Assembly: GCF_000283155.1 (NCBI RefSeq)
Contig: NW_004454160.1
Location: 5,484,356-5,548,355 of the forward strand
Length of the DNA stretch: 64,000 nucleotides
Direction: 5' to 3'
From: Ceratotherium simum simum
Lineage: Eukaryota; Chordata; Mammalia; Perissodactyla; Rhinocerotidae
Part shown: positions 23,922 to 34,020 of the stretch, piece after piece
Position numbering within the stretch: position 1 is the stretch's first letter
How the letters are laid out: each line of letters opens with the position of its first letter
Position numbers and translations under genes: made by a program
The notes under the pieces: model-generated
Database searches by the model: none
The model's input: the letters and a program-made list of their open reading frames with translations, nothing else
Told to the model about the DNA's origin: nothing

Positions 23922-24935
23922 TGCTGCAGTGTGGTGCAAGAGCCTCCGTCTCCGTGCCAGGGGGGAGGGAGTTTGAATCTCAACTCTGGCATCTGCTAGT
24001 GGGGCCATGTGATATAACAAAAAATATATACCCAGGTTCCCGACACAGAGCTCCTAGAACTCTTGCAATTTCCTGAGTGATAAGTGTTTTTTGTTATTCA
24101 TAACAAGCCCCTTTTGACCACACCTGAGTTTATGCTAATGAGGTGACCCTTGGCAGGCCCCTAGATAGCTGCAAGATGGGATGGTGGCCAGAGGAACCAA
24201 CCATGGGAGCAGCCCCATGTTTTTTCTTTCAGCCCCAGCCCCTGATCTTGGGTGGGAGAGAAGGGCTGGAGATTGCACCCATGGGCAATGATTTAACCAG
24301 TCATGCCTACATAATGAAACTTCAATAAGAAATCTTGAACAACGAGGTTGGGGGATCTTCTGGGTTGGTGAACACGTCAATGTGCTGGGAGGGTGGCGCT
24401 CCCAGAGAAGGCACGGAAGGTCTACGCCACCCCCATACCTTGTCCTATGCATCTCTTCCATTTAGCTACTCCTGAGTAGTATCCTTTAAAATAAAACAAT
24501 AATTGTAAGTACAATGCTTTTCTGACTTCTGTGAGTTGTTTCAGCAAATTATCAAACTTGAGTAGGGGTGGTCAGGGATACCCCTGAATTTGTAGTAATC
24601 CAGGCAGAAATGCAGACGTCCTGGGGTCCCAATTTGTGGCTGCTGTCTGAAGTGGGGCCGACTTGTGGGACTTAATCCTTAATTTGCCGAGTCTATGCTA
24701 ACTCAGGGTAGTTACTGTCAGAATTGAATTGAATTGTTAGATACCCAATTGGTGTCCAGGAATTGGAGAATTAGTTAGTGTTGGAACGACGCATTTGGTG
24801 TCAGAAAAAAACCAAACTGGTGGCCTCAGGCAAGTCGCTTAATACTTCTGAACCTCATCTTCTCTTTTGTAAAGTAAGGAAAATAGCATCTACCAGGATG
24901 AGTTGCTCTAGGATTTAAGATTGCAATCTGTGTGA
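23922..24935 (+). repeat. MIR SINE split by an ERVL LTR
   Basis: The left part (23922-24007) is the MIR tRNA-derived head ('gtggtgcaagagcctccgtctccgtgcc... gtttgaatctcaactctggcatctgctag'). The right part (about 24812-24935) resumes at the next MIR position ('ggcctcaggcaagtcgcttaatacttctgaacctcatcttc'). An LTR with a short piece of downstream sequence lies between them. Confidence 0.75.
24008..24806 (+). mobile_element. ERVL-class LTR plus start of internal region with tRNA-Leu-like primer site
   Basis: It starts TG at 24008 (tgtgatataac) and the LTR proper ends CA near 24793. Inside are 'cataacaagccccttttg' at about 24100, 'tatgctaatgaggtgaccc' at 24132, 'ttctgggttggtgaacacgt' at 24358, a polyadenylation signal in 'taaaataaaac' near 24487, and 'cagaattgaattgaattgttag' near 24720. 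After the LTR, tggtgtcagaa (24796-24806) matches a tRNA-Leu primer-binding site, the primer class used by ERV-L. The copy ends just after that site, and no gag or pol follows. Confidence 0.75.
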
Positions 24936-25279
24936 GAAATGTTTGTGTATATGTGTGTATGTATGTATTCATACATCACACAAATTATAATCTCATATAT
25001 CTATTTCTCCCAGGAGGAATGATTCAGTGTTCACCATTCAGTGTTCACAGTGACTTTCTAGAACATAACTGCTGCAAATAATTAGAATTGACTGTAATAA
25101 TATTTAGCTCTATTGAGCTCAGAAACAACCAATTAACCATCTCTCACTTCATTAGATGAACTCATCATCCCCCTAGTCCCAACATTACAGTAGGCAGGGA
25201 TTGCCAGGTGTGGAGCCCAATCTTCTCCAGACCTCTCTATTAAAAGGGAAAAGAAAAGACAGACAGAGGGACTTTTCTA
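24936..25279. other. No supported feature
   Basis: A short tgtgtatgtatgtat run lies at 24944-24970. Otherwise nothing is recognised. Confidence 0.4.
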
Positions 25280-27095
25280 ATTTTTAAAAATTAATACACT
25301 TTAGAGCATTTTTGGGTTCACAGCAAAACCGAGTGGAAACAGCAGAGAGTCCCCACGTACTTTCCCCTTCCAACCTCTCCCACCATCAACATCCCCCACC
25401 ACAGTGTTACATTTGTTACATTTGATAAACCTACATTGATACATCATTGACACATCATTATTAACCAAAGTCCACAGTTTACAGGTTTTGAGAAATGTAT
25501 AAGGACATGTATCTAGGATAGTTTCACTGCCCTAAAATTCCCCTGTGCTCCACCTATTCATCTCCCTCCTCCCAAATAACTGGTAACCACTGATTTTTTT
25601 ATTATCTCTATAGTCTTGCCTTTTCTAGAATGTTATATATTTGGAATCATACAGTATGTAAGCTTTTCAGATTGACTTCTTTTACTTAGTAATATGCATT
25701 TAAGTTTTCTTCATGTCTTTTCATGGCTTGATAGCTAATTTTTTTAGCACTGAATAAATTTCATTGTATAGAGGTACCACAGATTATTTATTCATTCACC
25801 TATTGGAGGACATCTTGATTGTTTTAAGAGTTCTTTGTATATTTTGTATAACAGTCCTTTATCATTTGGTGTTTTGTAAAAATTTTGTTCTCATTCTGTG
25901 GCTTGTCTTTTCATTTTCTTAGCATCTTTCATAGAGAAATTGTAACAAAATATAATTCACCAATTATTTATTTCATGGATTATGCCTTTGGTGTTGTACC
26001 TGAAGAGTCATCACCAAACCCAAGGTCATTTAGATTTTCTCCTATGTTATTTTTATATTTTTGTGTTTTACACTTAGGTCTATGATCTATTTTGCAATGA
26101 TTTTTGTGAAAGATGTAAGGTCTGTGTCTAGATGCATTTTTTGCATGTGGATATCCAGTTGATTCAGCATCATTTGTTGAAAAGATTTCTCCATTGAATT
26201 GCCTTTTTTCCTTTGTCAAAGATCAGTTGACTATACTGTGTAGGTCTATTTCTGGCCTTTCTATTCTGTTCTACTGATCTATGTGTTTATTCTTTCACCA
26301 GTACCTCACTGTTTTGGTTTTTGTTGCTTTATAGTAATTCTTAAAGTCAGGTAGTGTCATTCCTCCAACTTTGCTCTCCTTCAATACTGTGTTGGCTATT
26401 CTGAATCTTTTGCCTTTCCGTATAAACTTTGGAATCATTTTGTCAATATGCCACAAAATAACTTGCTGAGATTTTGATTGGGATTGCATTGAATCTATAG
26501 ATCATGTTGGGAAGAACTGACATCTTAACAATATTGAATCTTCCTATCCATGAACATGAAATATATTTGTGTTTACTTAGATCTTCTTTGATTCCTTTCA
26601 TCAGAGTTTTGTGGTTATCCTCATATAGATCTACTCATACATTGTTAAATTTATTCTTTCTTTCTTTTGCACTAATGTCAATGGCATTATGGTTTTAATT
26701 TCAAATTCCAATTGTTCATTGCTGGTATATAGGAAAGGAGTTGACTTTTGTACATTAATCTTGTATTCAGCAACCTTGCTATCATCACTTCTTAGTTCCA
26801 GGACTTGTTTTGTTGTTAGTTCTTTGGGATTTTCTACATAGATAATCATGTCCTCTGTAAATAAAGACAGTTTTAGTTCTTCCTTCTCAATCTGTATACG
26901 CTTTATATCCTTTTTTTGTATTATTGCCTTAGATAGGCAATAATTCCAGTACAATGTTGAATAGAAATGGTGAAAGTGGACATTCTTGCCTTGTTTCTGA
27001 TCTTAATGAGAAAGCACCTAGGTTTTCACCATTACGTATGATATAGGGTTTTTGTAAATGTTCTTTATCAAGTTGAGGAAGTTCTCCTCTATTCC
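25280..27095 (-). mobile_element. L1M 3' part, inverted: 3'UTR and ORF2 C-terminal/RT region
   Basis: Minus-strand L1, 3' end near 25280. ORF2 peptides are visible on that strand, for example PKFIRKGKRFRIANTVLKES with DFKNYYKATKTKTVRYW at 26295-26489, and [18 protein letters not shown] near 26650-26950, which is the RT to C-terminal region of L1 ORF2. Reading frames are broken repeatedly. At about 27095 the element gives way to unrelated sequence and a GATA microsatellite. Confidence 0.85.
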
Positions 27096-27116
27096 AGGGA
27101 AACAGAACCAACAGGA

Positions 27117-27119
27117 GAT

Positions 27120-27166
<47 letters not shown>
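27117..27166. repeat. (GATA)n microsatellite
   Basis: About 11-12 uninterrupted tetranucleotide units (tagatagata...), length about 48 bp. The uninterrupted array suggests it may be length-variable. Confidence 0.95.
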
Positions 27167-27529
27167 TAACTTATAATATATAAAATCATTACAGAGATAC
27201 ACCTGCCATTGCATTTAGACAACTATTTCTAGGAGTCCATGTAAGATACATGGACTTATTACAGAATGTTCAGCACCTCCATTTATGAATATAACACTGT
27301 TCTCCACATGCGAAGCAAATACCATAGTTAGAAGCATCATTTTTACATGTTTCTTTAAACATTTCTCTCCATGCATTACAGAAATAAATAAATAAATATA
27401 ATATAATATATTTTGCCCTAATCTTATTCCTTTCTCATTCTGCCACTCGAACAACACAAATGTTAGATCTTATATGTTGTCTCATAGGTACTTGGGGCTC
27501 TACTCATTTTATAAAATCTCTTTTCTTCT
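27167..27529. other. AT-rich, unassigned between L1 pieces
   Basis: A short 'aaataaataaataaat' run with a following 'ataatataatata' lies near 27383-27410. The rest may be diverged L1 or another insertion that I cannot name. Confidence 0.35.
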
Positions 27530-27692
27530 TTTTGTTGAATTGTAAACGGGATTGAATTCTTGATTCCTCTTTCTGCTGGTTCATTATTAGTGTACAGAAA
27601 TGCAACTGATTTTTGTATGTTGATTTTGTACCCTTCAACTTGACTGTATTTGTTAATTATTTCTAATAGCTTTTGGTAGATTCTTTAGGGGG
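27530..27692 (-). mobile_element. L1 ORF2 fragment, inverted
   Basis: 'tttttgtatgttgattttgtacccttcaacttgactgtatttgttaattatttctaatagcttttggtagattc' is the complement of L1 ORF2 text. It stops at the boundary with a plus-strand L1 3' end. Confidence 0.75.
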
Positions 27693-27856
27693 GAGAGTGA
27701 AAGAGGTAAAGAGGCATATATGTATGGTAATGGATAAAAACTAGACTATTGGTGGTGACAACAATGCAGTCTATACAGAAACTGAAATATAATAATGTAC
27801 ACCTGAAATTTACACAATGTTATAAACTAACATAACCTCAATAAAATGATTTTTAA
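27693..27856 (+). mobile_element. L1 3' end, plus orientation
   Basis: 'ctattggtggtgacaacaatgcagtctatacagaa' is followed by 'ataataatgtacacctgaaatttacacaatgttataaac' and a terminal 'cctcaataaaatgatttttaaaaaa'. This is a classic L1 3' terminus with polyadenylation signal and A-rich tail. It is a short 5'-truncated insertion in opposite orientation to the surrounding L1. Confidence 0.8.
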
Positions 27857-28829
27857 AAAATCTCTTTTCTCTCTGTTCTTCAGACTGGATAACTTCTTCA
27901 GGTTTATTGATTCTTTCCTTGGCTTTGTCCACTCTACTAACGAGCCCATCAAAGGCATTCTTCCTCTCAGTTACAATGTTTTTGATCTCTAGCATTTTCT
28001 TTTTGATTCTCTCTTAGAATTGCTCTCTCTGCTTACATTACCCATCTGTTCTTGCATGTTATCTACTTCTTCCATTAGAACTCTGCGCATATTAATCACC
28101 CTTATTTTCCAGTCTGATAATTCCTACATCCTTGTCATATCTGAGTCTGGTTCTGATGCTTGCTCTGCCTCTTCTAACTGTGTTTTTGTCTTTTAGTATG
28201 CCCTGTGATTTTCTGTTGAAAGCTGGATATGATGTACTGGGAAAGGGAAATGAAGTAAATAGACCTTTAGTGAATTGGTGGGGGGTGCTTTCTGTAATCC
28301 TATGATTAGGTATCTGTCTTTGATGGGCCTGTGCCCCTGGTCTGTGACCTTTACAGGTGCTTCTTAGTCCTACTCACTCCCCACCCTCCTCCTCATCCCC
28401 TGATTCCTTAGGTAAGACAGAAAGGCTAGAGGGGCTGGAATTAGGTCTTTCCCTTCTCCCAGCTCCATTAAGTTGGGTGAAGTAATTTATTTTGAGGGCA
28501 GGCCTTGTTAAGAACAGAGTCCTCTGGGAGTATTTCAAATGGCTATTTTCCTCTCCCTCTGCTGGAAGTACAAGAGGATTTTCTCTAATTTTTCCTCTGA
28601 GAACATGGTAGGGCTCCTGAAGGTAAAACTCACAAAAGTGTGCCCCCTTCAATGCTTGGTGTCCTTGTAGTTTTTAATTTTCAAACACGTCCACACTGAG
28701 CCTCCAGCAATTTGTCAATTAAGGTTCAGGTTTTCCTACCCTGAACTGGTTCCCACAGAGGTTTCTGCTCTGGTAAGTTGTGATTCTCTAAATCCATCTG
28801 TCTGACTCTCCAATTTTGGGGAGGCAACT
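27857..28829 (-). mobile_element. L1M 5' part, inverted: ORF1 coiled coil and 5'UTR
   Basis: On the minus strand a peptide at 27810-27995 includes EIKNIVTERKNAFDGLVSRV and EQREKRFFKN, which match the coiled-coil part of L1 ORF1p. Further right, 'tatgccctgtgattttctgttgaaagctgg' (28197-28227) and the following text match the L1M 5' region. The right border is approximate. Confidence 0.7.
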
Positions 28830-28970
28830 TTTTGATATAGGCAGTATTAACCTCATTTTATCAGTGAGGAAATTGGGATTCAGAAGGCTGAAGGTCACAT
28901 AGGCAGGAATTACTAGGACTTGAACACAATTTTTACTCCAGAGCTATATCTTCTGAACTTGGCAGGCTGC
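28830..28970 (-). repeat. MIR SINE fragment, inverted
   Basis: 'cctcattttatcagtgaggaaattgggattcagaaggctgaaggtcacataggcaggaattactaggacttgaac' fits antisense MIR. Confidence 0.75.
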
Positions 28971-29004
28971 TTTATCTCACATGACCTGTTTCTGAGGTGA
29001 GGAT

Positions 29005-29130
29005 TTCCAATAGTAAAAGGATCCATAAGCATAGGCTTTGAAATTGGGCAGACCTGGTTTCAAACTTCTTCCTCTTACTACCTGTATGACATCTGACAAA
29101 CTCCAGAGAGCATCCATTTCTCAGTTTGTT
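29005..29130 (+). repeat. MIR SINE 5' part
   Basis: Sense MIR: 'cataggctttgaaattgggcagacctggtttcaaacttcttcctcttactacctgtatgac'. It is truncated after 'tttctcagtttgtta'. Confidence 0.75.
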
Positions 29131-29439
29131 ACACGGAGTGGGGAAGGGGCAGCAATGGGTGTGTGAGTGTGGGGGACTCTCTCAAAGGCTCCTGTGTCCT
29201 CAGATTTCAGAGCTGGCTGGGTTCCTGCTTCTGGGCAGGGAGGGGCACGGGTCATGGATCCACGAGGGAGGCATGCTGACAGTGGGCAGGTGCATAGGCA
29301 AGGGAGGGGTGAGCGGAGCTTTGCTTCTGGACCAAAGAGATGAAGAAATAAATGTAAACACACACCACAGTTCCAAACCTCTCCTGTGCAGGAGCCACGC
29401 ACCCCTGGAACCAACCCCTGGAAGGATGCACCAACAGAC

Positions 29440-29780
29440 ATCCACCGCATCCCGGTTCCAGCCTGGCCCCGAACCCCCTCTGGTACCTTGCTCCAAACTT
29501 GCTCAGGCTTCCAATGTGGCCGAGGCTCCTGGATGGTGTCGTCCTGGCCTACGGATTGCGGAGGCCAGGGACAGCAGCCACGCAAACGCCGCCTGCCGGA
29601 TCCCGCTGCCACACCCGCCGGCGGGAGCGCCTGCGACCACTGCCGCCAGCTACTAGCTGGAGCATGGGGCGAGGGTGACGCCTGCGGGGAGACCCTGCCC
29701 CCATCCAGGTCCCTACGAGGCCTCTTCTGAAGCAAGGAGGTGACCTCTTCCTTCCCACCCGGGCTGGGAGTCTCTGTCTC
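29440..29780. promoter_or_regulatory. CpG-rich patch around ETNK2 exon 1
   Basis: CpG dinucleotides cluster here (for example the stretch around 29580-29650 with cgccgcctgccgg and cacccgccggcggg) while the flanks are CpG-poor. It coincides with the ETNK2 exon 1 remnant, so I read it as the remains of that gene's CpG-island promoter. Confidence 0.5.
29487..29565 (-). pseudogene. ETNK2: Damaged ETNK2 (ethanolamine kinase 2) exon 1
   Basis: ETNK2 phosphorylates ethanolamine in phosphatidylethanolamine synthesis. The minus strand encodes IQEPRPHWKPEQVWSK, directly followed by a gtacc donor at 29486-29482. This matches the end of ETNK2 exon 1 as I know it (IQELRPHWKPEQVRTK, then a splice). Just upstream, SVGQDD fits SVDPDD, but about seven codons between that and IQE are missing. 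Farther upstream the similarity continues only with a 1-2 bp shift, so the frame is broken. The surrounding 29.44-29.78 kb is CpG-rich, as expected for a promoter/exon 1 island. The strand and position, 3' of the dead renin gene and pointing away from it, match the human ETNK2-REN order. I found no other ETNK2 exon in the window. A living gene with an unusual first exon is possible but less likely. Confidence 0.7.
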
Positions 29781-30489
29781 AAGGCTCGGGCAGGGGCGGA
29801 GGCAGGCTCTTCCAGCGCCCCCCGCTGTTTCCTGGCGTATGGAGGTTCGGTTACTTCCTGGGGTCAGCTTGGACTGGCCCACCTGTGCCCCTGCTACCTG
29901 CCACCACTCCCTGGACCCTGGAAAAGGCTCTGCAGGAGCGGCCCCTGCTCCATCTCAAAGGCCCTTTCTTGCAGGGAGCCTCCCGGGCCACTCTCCCCCC
30001 ACCCCAGCACACTGGATAGAGAGGGCACGTTGGGTGATGGGGGAGGGGGTGCCTGAGAGGCCACTCAACATTCTGGGGCATGGGGATGTTTGGACACACC
30101 TGGGGCCGGGATTTTGAGCAAACTGAGTTTTGGTCATTAAGTAATTCTTAATGCCTCCCCCAATCCTGAGTCTGACTGGGGGCAGGCTGTGGGCATGCAG
30201 CTGTCCCTGAGCCTAGTGCTTTGCTGGGCACTAGGTGTACCTAGGTGGGGCAGGCGCTGTGCTTGCCTTGGAGAAGAGAGATAAAGGCTTGGCTCTGCTA
30301 TAGGGCCAAGGCAGGATGAGGCTGTGTATATGAGTGTGTGTGTGTGTGTGTGTGTGTGTGTTGGGACACACAGGTGGGGAGCAGAGTTGCTGGGGGGAGG
30401 AGGAGACATGGAGAGAGGCCAAGTCAGCTTAGGAGAAAGCCTCTCTGCAGGGAGCATTTGGTGAGAGAATGGAGCTAAAGGGACAAACA
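29781..30489. other. No supported exon; expected place of REN exon 10, not found
   Basis: From neighbouring exon positions, renin exon 10 (C-terminal lobe, 3'UTR) should lie about here. I searched by eye on the minus strand for the DIPPPTGP and FIRKFYTEFDR coding signatures and found neither. Confidence 0.45.
30334..30361. repeat. (GT)n microsatellite
   Basis: About 14 uninterrupted GT units. Confidence 0.95.
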
Positions 30490-30663
30490 GTGATTTGCAC
30501 ACTTGGCTGCACATTGGAGTCACTTGGGCCTTGTGTAAGCCACTGATGTGGCAGTGCCACCCCCAGAGCTTCTGATTTAAGTAAGGGATGCGGCCTGGGC
30601 ATTGGGGATTTTGAAAGCTCCCCAGGTGACTCTAACATGCAGTCATTTGAGAACCACTGGTCT
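30490..30663 (+). mobile_element. MER5A-type hAT-Charlie element
   Basis: 'cttggctgcacattggagtcacttgggcc... acccccagagcttctgatttaag... ccaggtgactctaacatgcagtcatttgagaaccactgg' follows the MER5A consensus, including the terminal ttgagaaccactg. It lies just beyond the exon 9 remnant of the renin pseudogene. Confidence 0.88.
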
Positions 30664-30752
30664 AGCATATCTTCTGTGCATAATGACTTGTCCCATTTGA
30701 GGGCTCCTGGCCACCCTTCCTCCCTGCCGCTGAGGGACCAAATGGAGCCCAG

Positions 30753-30851
30753 CTCGTAATACATCATCCGTTCCAGTGAGCATGTAGCTCTCCCTCGGAG
30801 GTGGGAGGAGATGTCGCAGAGTGTGGGTATCTGCTTACAGTCCTTGACATT
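30753..30851 (-). pseudogene. REN: REN pseudogene exon 9
   Basis: The acceptor is present (ttcccctag before 30851) and the length, 99 bp, is the size expected for renin exon 9. The frame gives PTLCDISSHLRGRA, which fits renin PTLPDISFxLGGRA. A one-base loss follows, after which the next frame reads YMLTGTDDVLR against renin YTLSSTDYVLQ. The exon end is followed by ctggg instead of a gt donor. It carries the C-lobe strand region after the second active site. The frameshift and missing donor are direct evidence of decay. Confidence 0.85.
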
Positions 30852-31139
30852 CTAGGGGAAGTAACACAGGGAGCCCATTTGACATTTGAGTGTAGAGGTC
30901 CCTCAGGCAGATACAGAACCCAGTGCTTGTGGCCTGGCCTGTCATGGACAGGGCTGGCCACAGTGCCCTCTCTCCCTTGGGGACCAAGTCACACCTGTGA
31001 AAAGTATGTGAGAGGTGAGGAAGAGAAGGCCCGAGACAACCTCGTATGGGACCTGATGCTGCCTTGGGTGATTTCAGAGTCTGGACCAGGTGGTGCGCCC
31101 CCACCCCCAGTTTGTGCCTTCAGCTCCTTTGTGGCTTCT

Positions 31140-31278
31140 CTTCATCTGTGCTCAGCTCCTTGGCCCCCACGAACAGCCTCAGGGAGCTGGTGAGACCCGA
31201 GATGAAGGATGCCCTGGTGTCCACCACTACCATGCAGCCCTCCTCGCAGAGCCAGGTGACAGACCTCACAGACACCCC
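31140..31278 (-). pseudogene. REN: REN pseudogene exon 8, with active-site DTG changed to DTR
   Basis: The minus strand encodes [15 protein letters not shown] and then [16 protein letters not shown]. This fits renin exon 8 (GVSVGSSTLLCEEGC, VVVDTGSSFIS), which carries the second catalytic Asp. The Gly of the DTG motif is now Arg (codon agg), which would spoil the active-site loop. About three codons are missing before GAKE, and the frame runs on without a clear gt donor into a tga stop near 31119. At the left edge of the exon the strand reads 'ctctgctgggg', so there is no AG acceptor where one is needed. The edges given are therefore by homology. Confidence 0.88.
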
Positions 31279-31684
31279 AGCAGAGGCCACAGTCAGACAA
31301 ACAGACAGGCAGAGCCTGATGGGGCACCAGCAGGCTGCATAGCTTTTCTGAGTGAGGACAGGTGATCAGAGGCCATGTTGGTGGTCTGCGTGCTGCAGTG
31401 GAAGATGGGCAGGGCCATGTGGGGAAGGGAAGGGAAGGTGCTACCCCCTTGCTCAGCTTAGTCACCCTCCACTGCCTCTCACTAGCCTCCCCCACCCCAT
31501 TCCTCATATCTCCATGTTCACCATCCCTGGACAGAGCAGGCAGAGAGCAAATGTTGGCTGTGCCTTGAGAAGTGGCTGCATTGGGGTACAGGGCAGGATG
31601 GCAGCCCTGCCCCTCCCCTATCCCTACTCCAACCCCAGTGGCAGCAGCATTTTTGGAGAATGGGGATAGTTGAGGATCCCTGAC

Positions 31685-31805
31685 CCTTTCATTTTGATTC
31701 TGCCAGGAGCCAGTCTTGCTGACGCTTACGTGTTGAAAGTTCCCTTGGTAATACTGGGGCTCACTGCCTCCCAGCACAATCTCTCCCCCCAGCAGCTGGG
31801 AATTC
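31685..31805 (-). pseudogene. REN: REN pseudogene exon 7
   Basis: The acceptor tttag lies at 31810-31806 and a gt donor at 31684-31683. The frame reads [16 protein letters not shown] followed by [19 protein letters not shown], clearly renin (mouse-like GGEVVLGGSDPQHYQGNF). Length is 121 bp against the 120 I expect. The extra A lies in the A-run after tggcag, so the expected IxMKG ending becomes NQNER and the frame is shifted. This is the best-preserved exon and the reason a long 267-residue open frame (31142-31945) exists here. Confidence 0.92.
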
Positions 31806-33319
31806 CTAAAGGAAAGATGAGAGACTCTTAGAGACTTATAACCTCTGAGATCCAGTGACCCAGCAACTAGGGATGTTGAGCCCCAGGAGCAGGGTGGGGC
31901 AGAGGAAGGAGAGATGGAGGGCAAGGCTGGGAAGCTGCAGAACATACCTCTTCTCCACCTTTCTTGCCCTTCCCCAAGCCCATCCAGAGGTGTCTCCAGG
32001 ATAGTCCAGCCACACCCAATATAGCATCCCCAGTGAGGTCACAGGAAAGGAGCAGGCAGAGGACAGTGAGCAGAATAAAGCAAACAAGATGCAAACTGGC
32101 CCCACCCGCCCTCACATGGGTTTGGGTTGCTCCGGTTGAGCCGCAGGCGCAGGGGAGGCCACTCTGGGGAGCTGTTGGGTGGGGGCGGGCAGGGGGCAGG
32201 AGGGGAGCAGGAAGGGGGGCGGAGCCCCGGCCTGCTGAGGTGAGTTTTGGGTGGGTGGCTTGTGTGACTCTGGGTCAGGTGGTCAGGGAGTACCGGCAGG
32301 TCAGGGCCAAGTGGGGCTCCTCTCCTTGCTTGGAATTTCTGCAAAGAGCCAGTGAAAAGGCGGCTTTTGTTCCGGGCGAGCCTCACCAGCCTGTTGTTTG
32401 GCAGGGCAGGTCTGATTCACTCTCATTTGCCCTTCAGGCAACGGAGTCACTCAGAGGTGAAGTCACTTCCTGAAATCCTGCAGGCTGAGTGCGGTGCAGG
32501 AGGGACTGGAGCCAGGGCTCCTGGTGCCCAGTCCGAAGTGGATGCCCCTTGCCTTCCTCTCCTCCACGGTGCACGATGCTTTCCACGGCTTAGGGGCCAC
32601 CGTAGGCCTGGTTTCCAGGGTGTGCATGTGTATGTGATGTGGCTTTCTAGCATTCATAACAGGAGGCATGTGTACATGCACGCGTGTGTGTGCACAGTGT
32701 GCAGGTGTGCACATGTTACTTTGTGCAAGTGTAATTTCACATTTGCAAATTCAGTACATTTGTGCATGAGTTAGCACAAGTCCGTTGTGCCTGCCCCTCC
32801 CCTGATACCTCAGGATCCCACAGGGTGTTCCCTCTTCTTCCCTGGGGTAAAGGAAGAGGCACACCCTCTCCTCAATGAGGCCCTCCTTCTTCGGATTTGC
32901 TGTATCCTCATCCCTTCCATGGCCTCCAGGCTCCCGTGCCCTCAATGATCTTCTTTTTTCCCGTGGTTTCAATCTCTCTCTTTCCGTTGGCTTCTTCCTC
33001 CACCTGCACACATGTTTGGGCATCCCCTAGCATTTAAAAACACCCACTCTTCCTTACCCTACTTCTCTCTGACTTCTCCCCACCTCTCATCCCCACATTC
33101 CCTTCCCTGTTGAATCTCTCAAGACAGCCTACATTCACAACCTCTACTTCCTAACACCAACATCCACCTCTTAGCTGATTACCACCTGTCCTCCCCCCTC
33201 CTCCTGTAAAAGAGCTCTTCCCAAGACCACACCTGACTGCAGAGTTACCAACTGGTGGCCTTTTCTCAGTATCTCCCTTCCCCTCCAAACCAGAGACTCC
33301 TCTCCATTGTACCTCTGAG
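31806..33319. other. REN pseudogene intronic DNA; exons 5 and 6 not found
   Basis: Renin exon 5 (about 197 bp, with the FDGVxGMGF signature) should lie between exons 4 and 7. I found no match on the minus strand here or up to 34.0 kb, so it was probably deleted or replaced. A weak inverted MIR-like patch lies at about 32430-32535, and a tg/ca-rich patch (gcacgcgtgtgtgtgcac) near 32680. Confidence 0.5.
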
Positions 33320-33720
33320 ATTTCTCTGGACTCCCACCTTCCTCTCCATCCTCACTGCCACTGGCAGTATTACTCTGATGACAGCTTGTCTGCAGCAGCT
33401 TGGAGCAGATCATGTTCCTGCTCAAAAGCTGACCACAGCTTCCCCAGGCTTGTTGAACTGCACATAAGCGCAGCCTAGGACTGAAAAGCATCCACGGTTG
33501 TCAACACTTCCTCCCATGTGCTCCCATAACGTGATTCCCGTAACGCTCCTCAAAGTGTAATATCTCGTGCCTTTCCTGGTAGACCGTGAGCTCTGTGAGG
33601 GCAGGGACTCTGCCTTGCACACTGCGTTCATGGCTGTATCCCCAGAGCCTGGCATGGTGCTTGGCACCTGGGTGTCCAGTATCTACTGAATTGATGAGTA
33701 AGCAAATGAATAAATGACTG
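33320..33720 (+). repeat. L2 LINE 3' part
   Basis: L2 landmarks in order: 'gcagatcatgttcctgctcaaaagctgaccacagcttcccc', 'ccataacgtgattcccg', 'gtagaccgtgagctctgtgagggcaggga', 'tgtatccccagagcctggcatggtgcttggcacc', and an end reading 'aaatgaataaatgactgaatga'. It lies in the intron between exons 4 and 7 of the renin pseudogene. Confidence 0.85.
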
Positions 33721-34020
33721 AATGAAGTGAGAGGAGCCATAGGCCTCACAGGGAGGGTCCCCAGGTACTTCCCCTAGATACAAGTAGGATGCAAAATCCT
33801 TCATAACCACCAGCTTTGAGCTAGGAGCTCAGGTCTGCTCCATTACAGGCCCTGCTTCATTGCAGCTCCAGCTGGAAGCAGCAGAGCAGGGTGTGCCTCA
33901 ACTCCCCAGGCTCCAGAGTGGGCTGGAGAGCACCTTCTCCCAACTACGGTCCCTGGAGGGTCAGGAGAGCCCTGGAACAGGAAGGACAGGTGGTCAGATG
34001 ACCTGTGGTGACCCCTTTAC
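33721..34020. other. REN pseudogene intron, nothing else recognised
   Basis: No repeat or exon recognised. Confidence 0.4.

Noticed and set aside
27117..27166. CRISPR array or other spaced repeat array
   Set aside because: The window is a mammalian nuclear sequence, and its tandem arrays are simple microsatellites without unique spacers.
29121..29882. 253-residue minus-strand open frame as a gene
   Set aside because: Only a short part (ETNK2 exon 1 remnant) is protein-like. The rest runs through a splice donor into intron and a GC-rich flank.
31142..31945. 267-residue minus-strand open frame as a gene
   Set aside because: It contains renin exon 7 in frame but reads through introns on both sides, and covers exon 8 in the wrong frame. 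It is an accident of the pseudogene.
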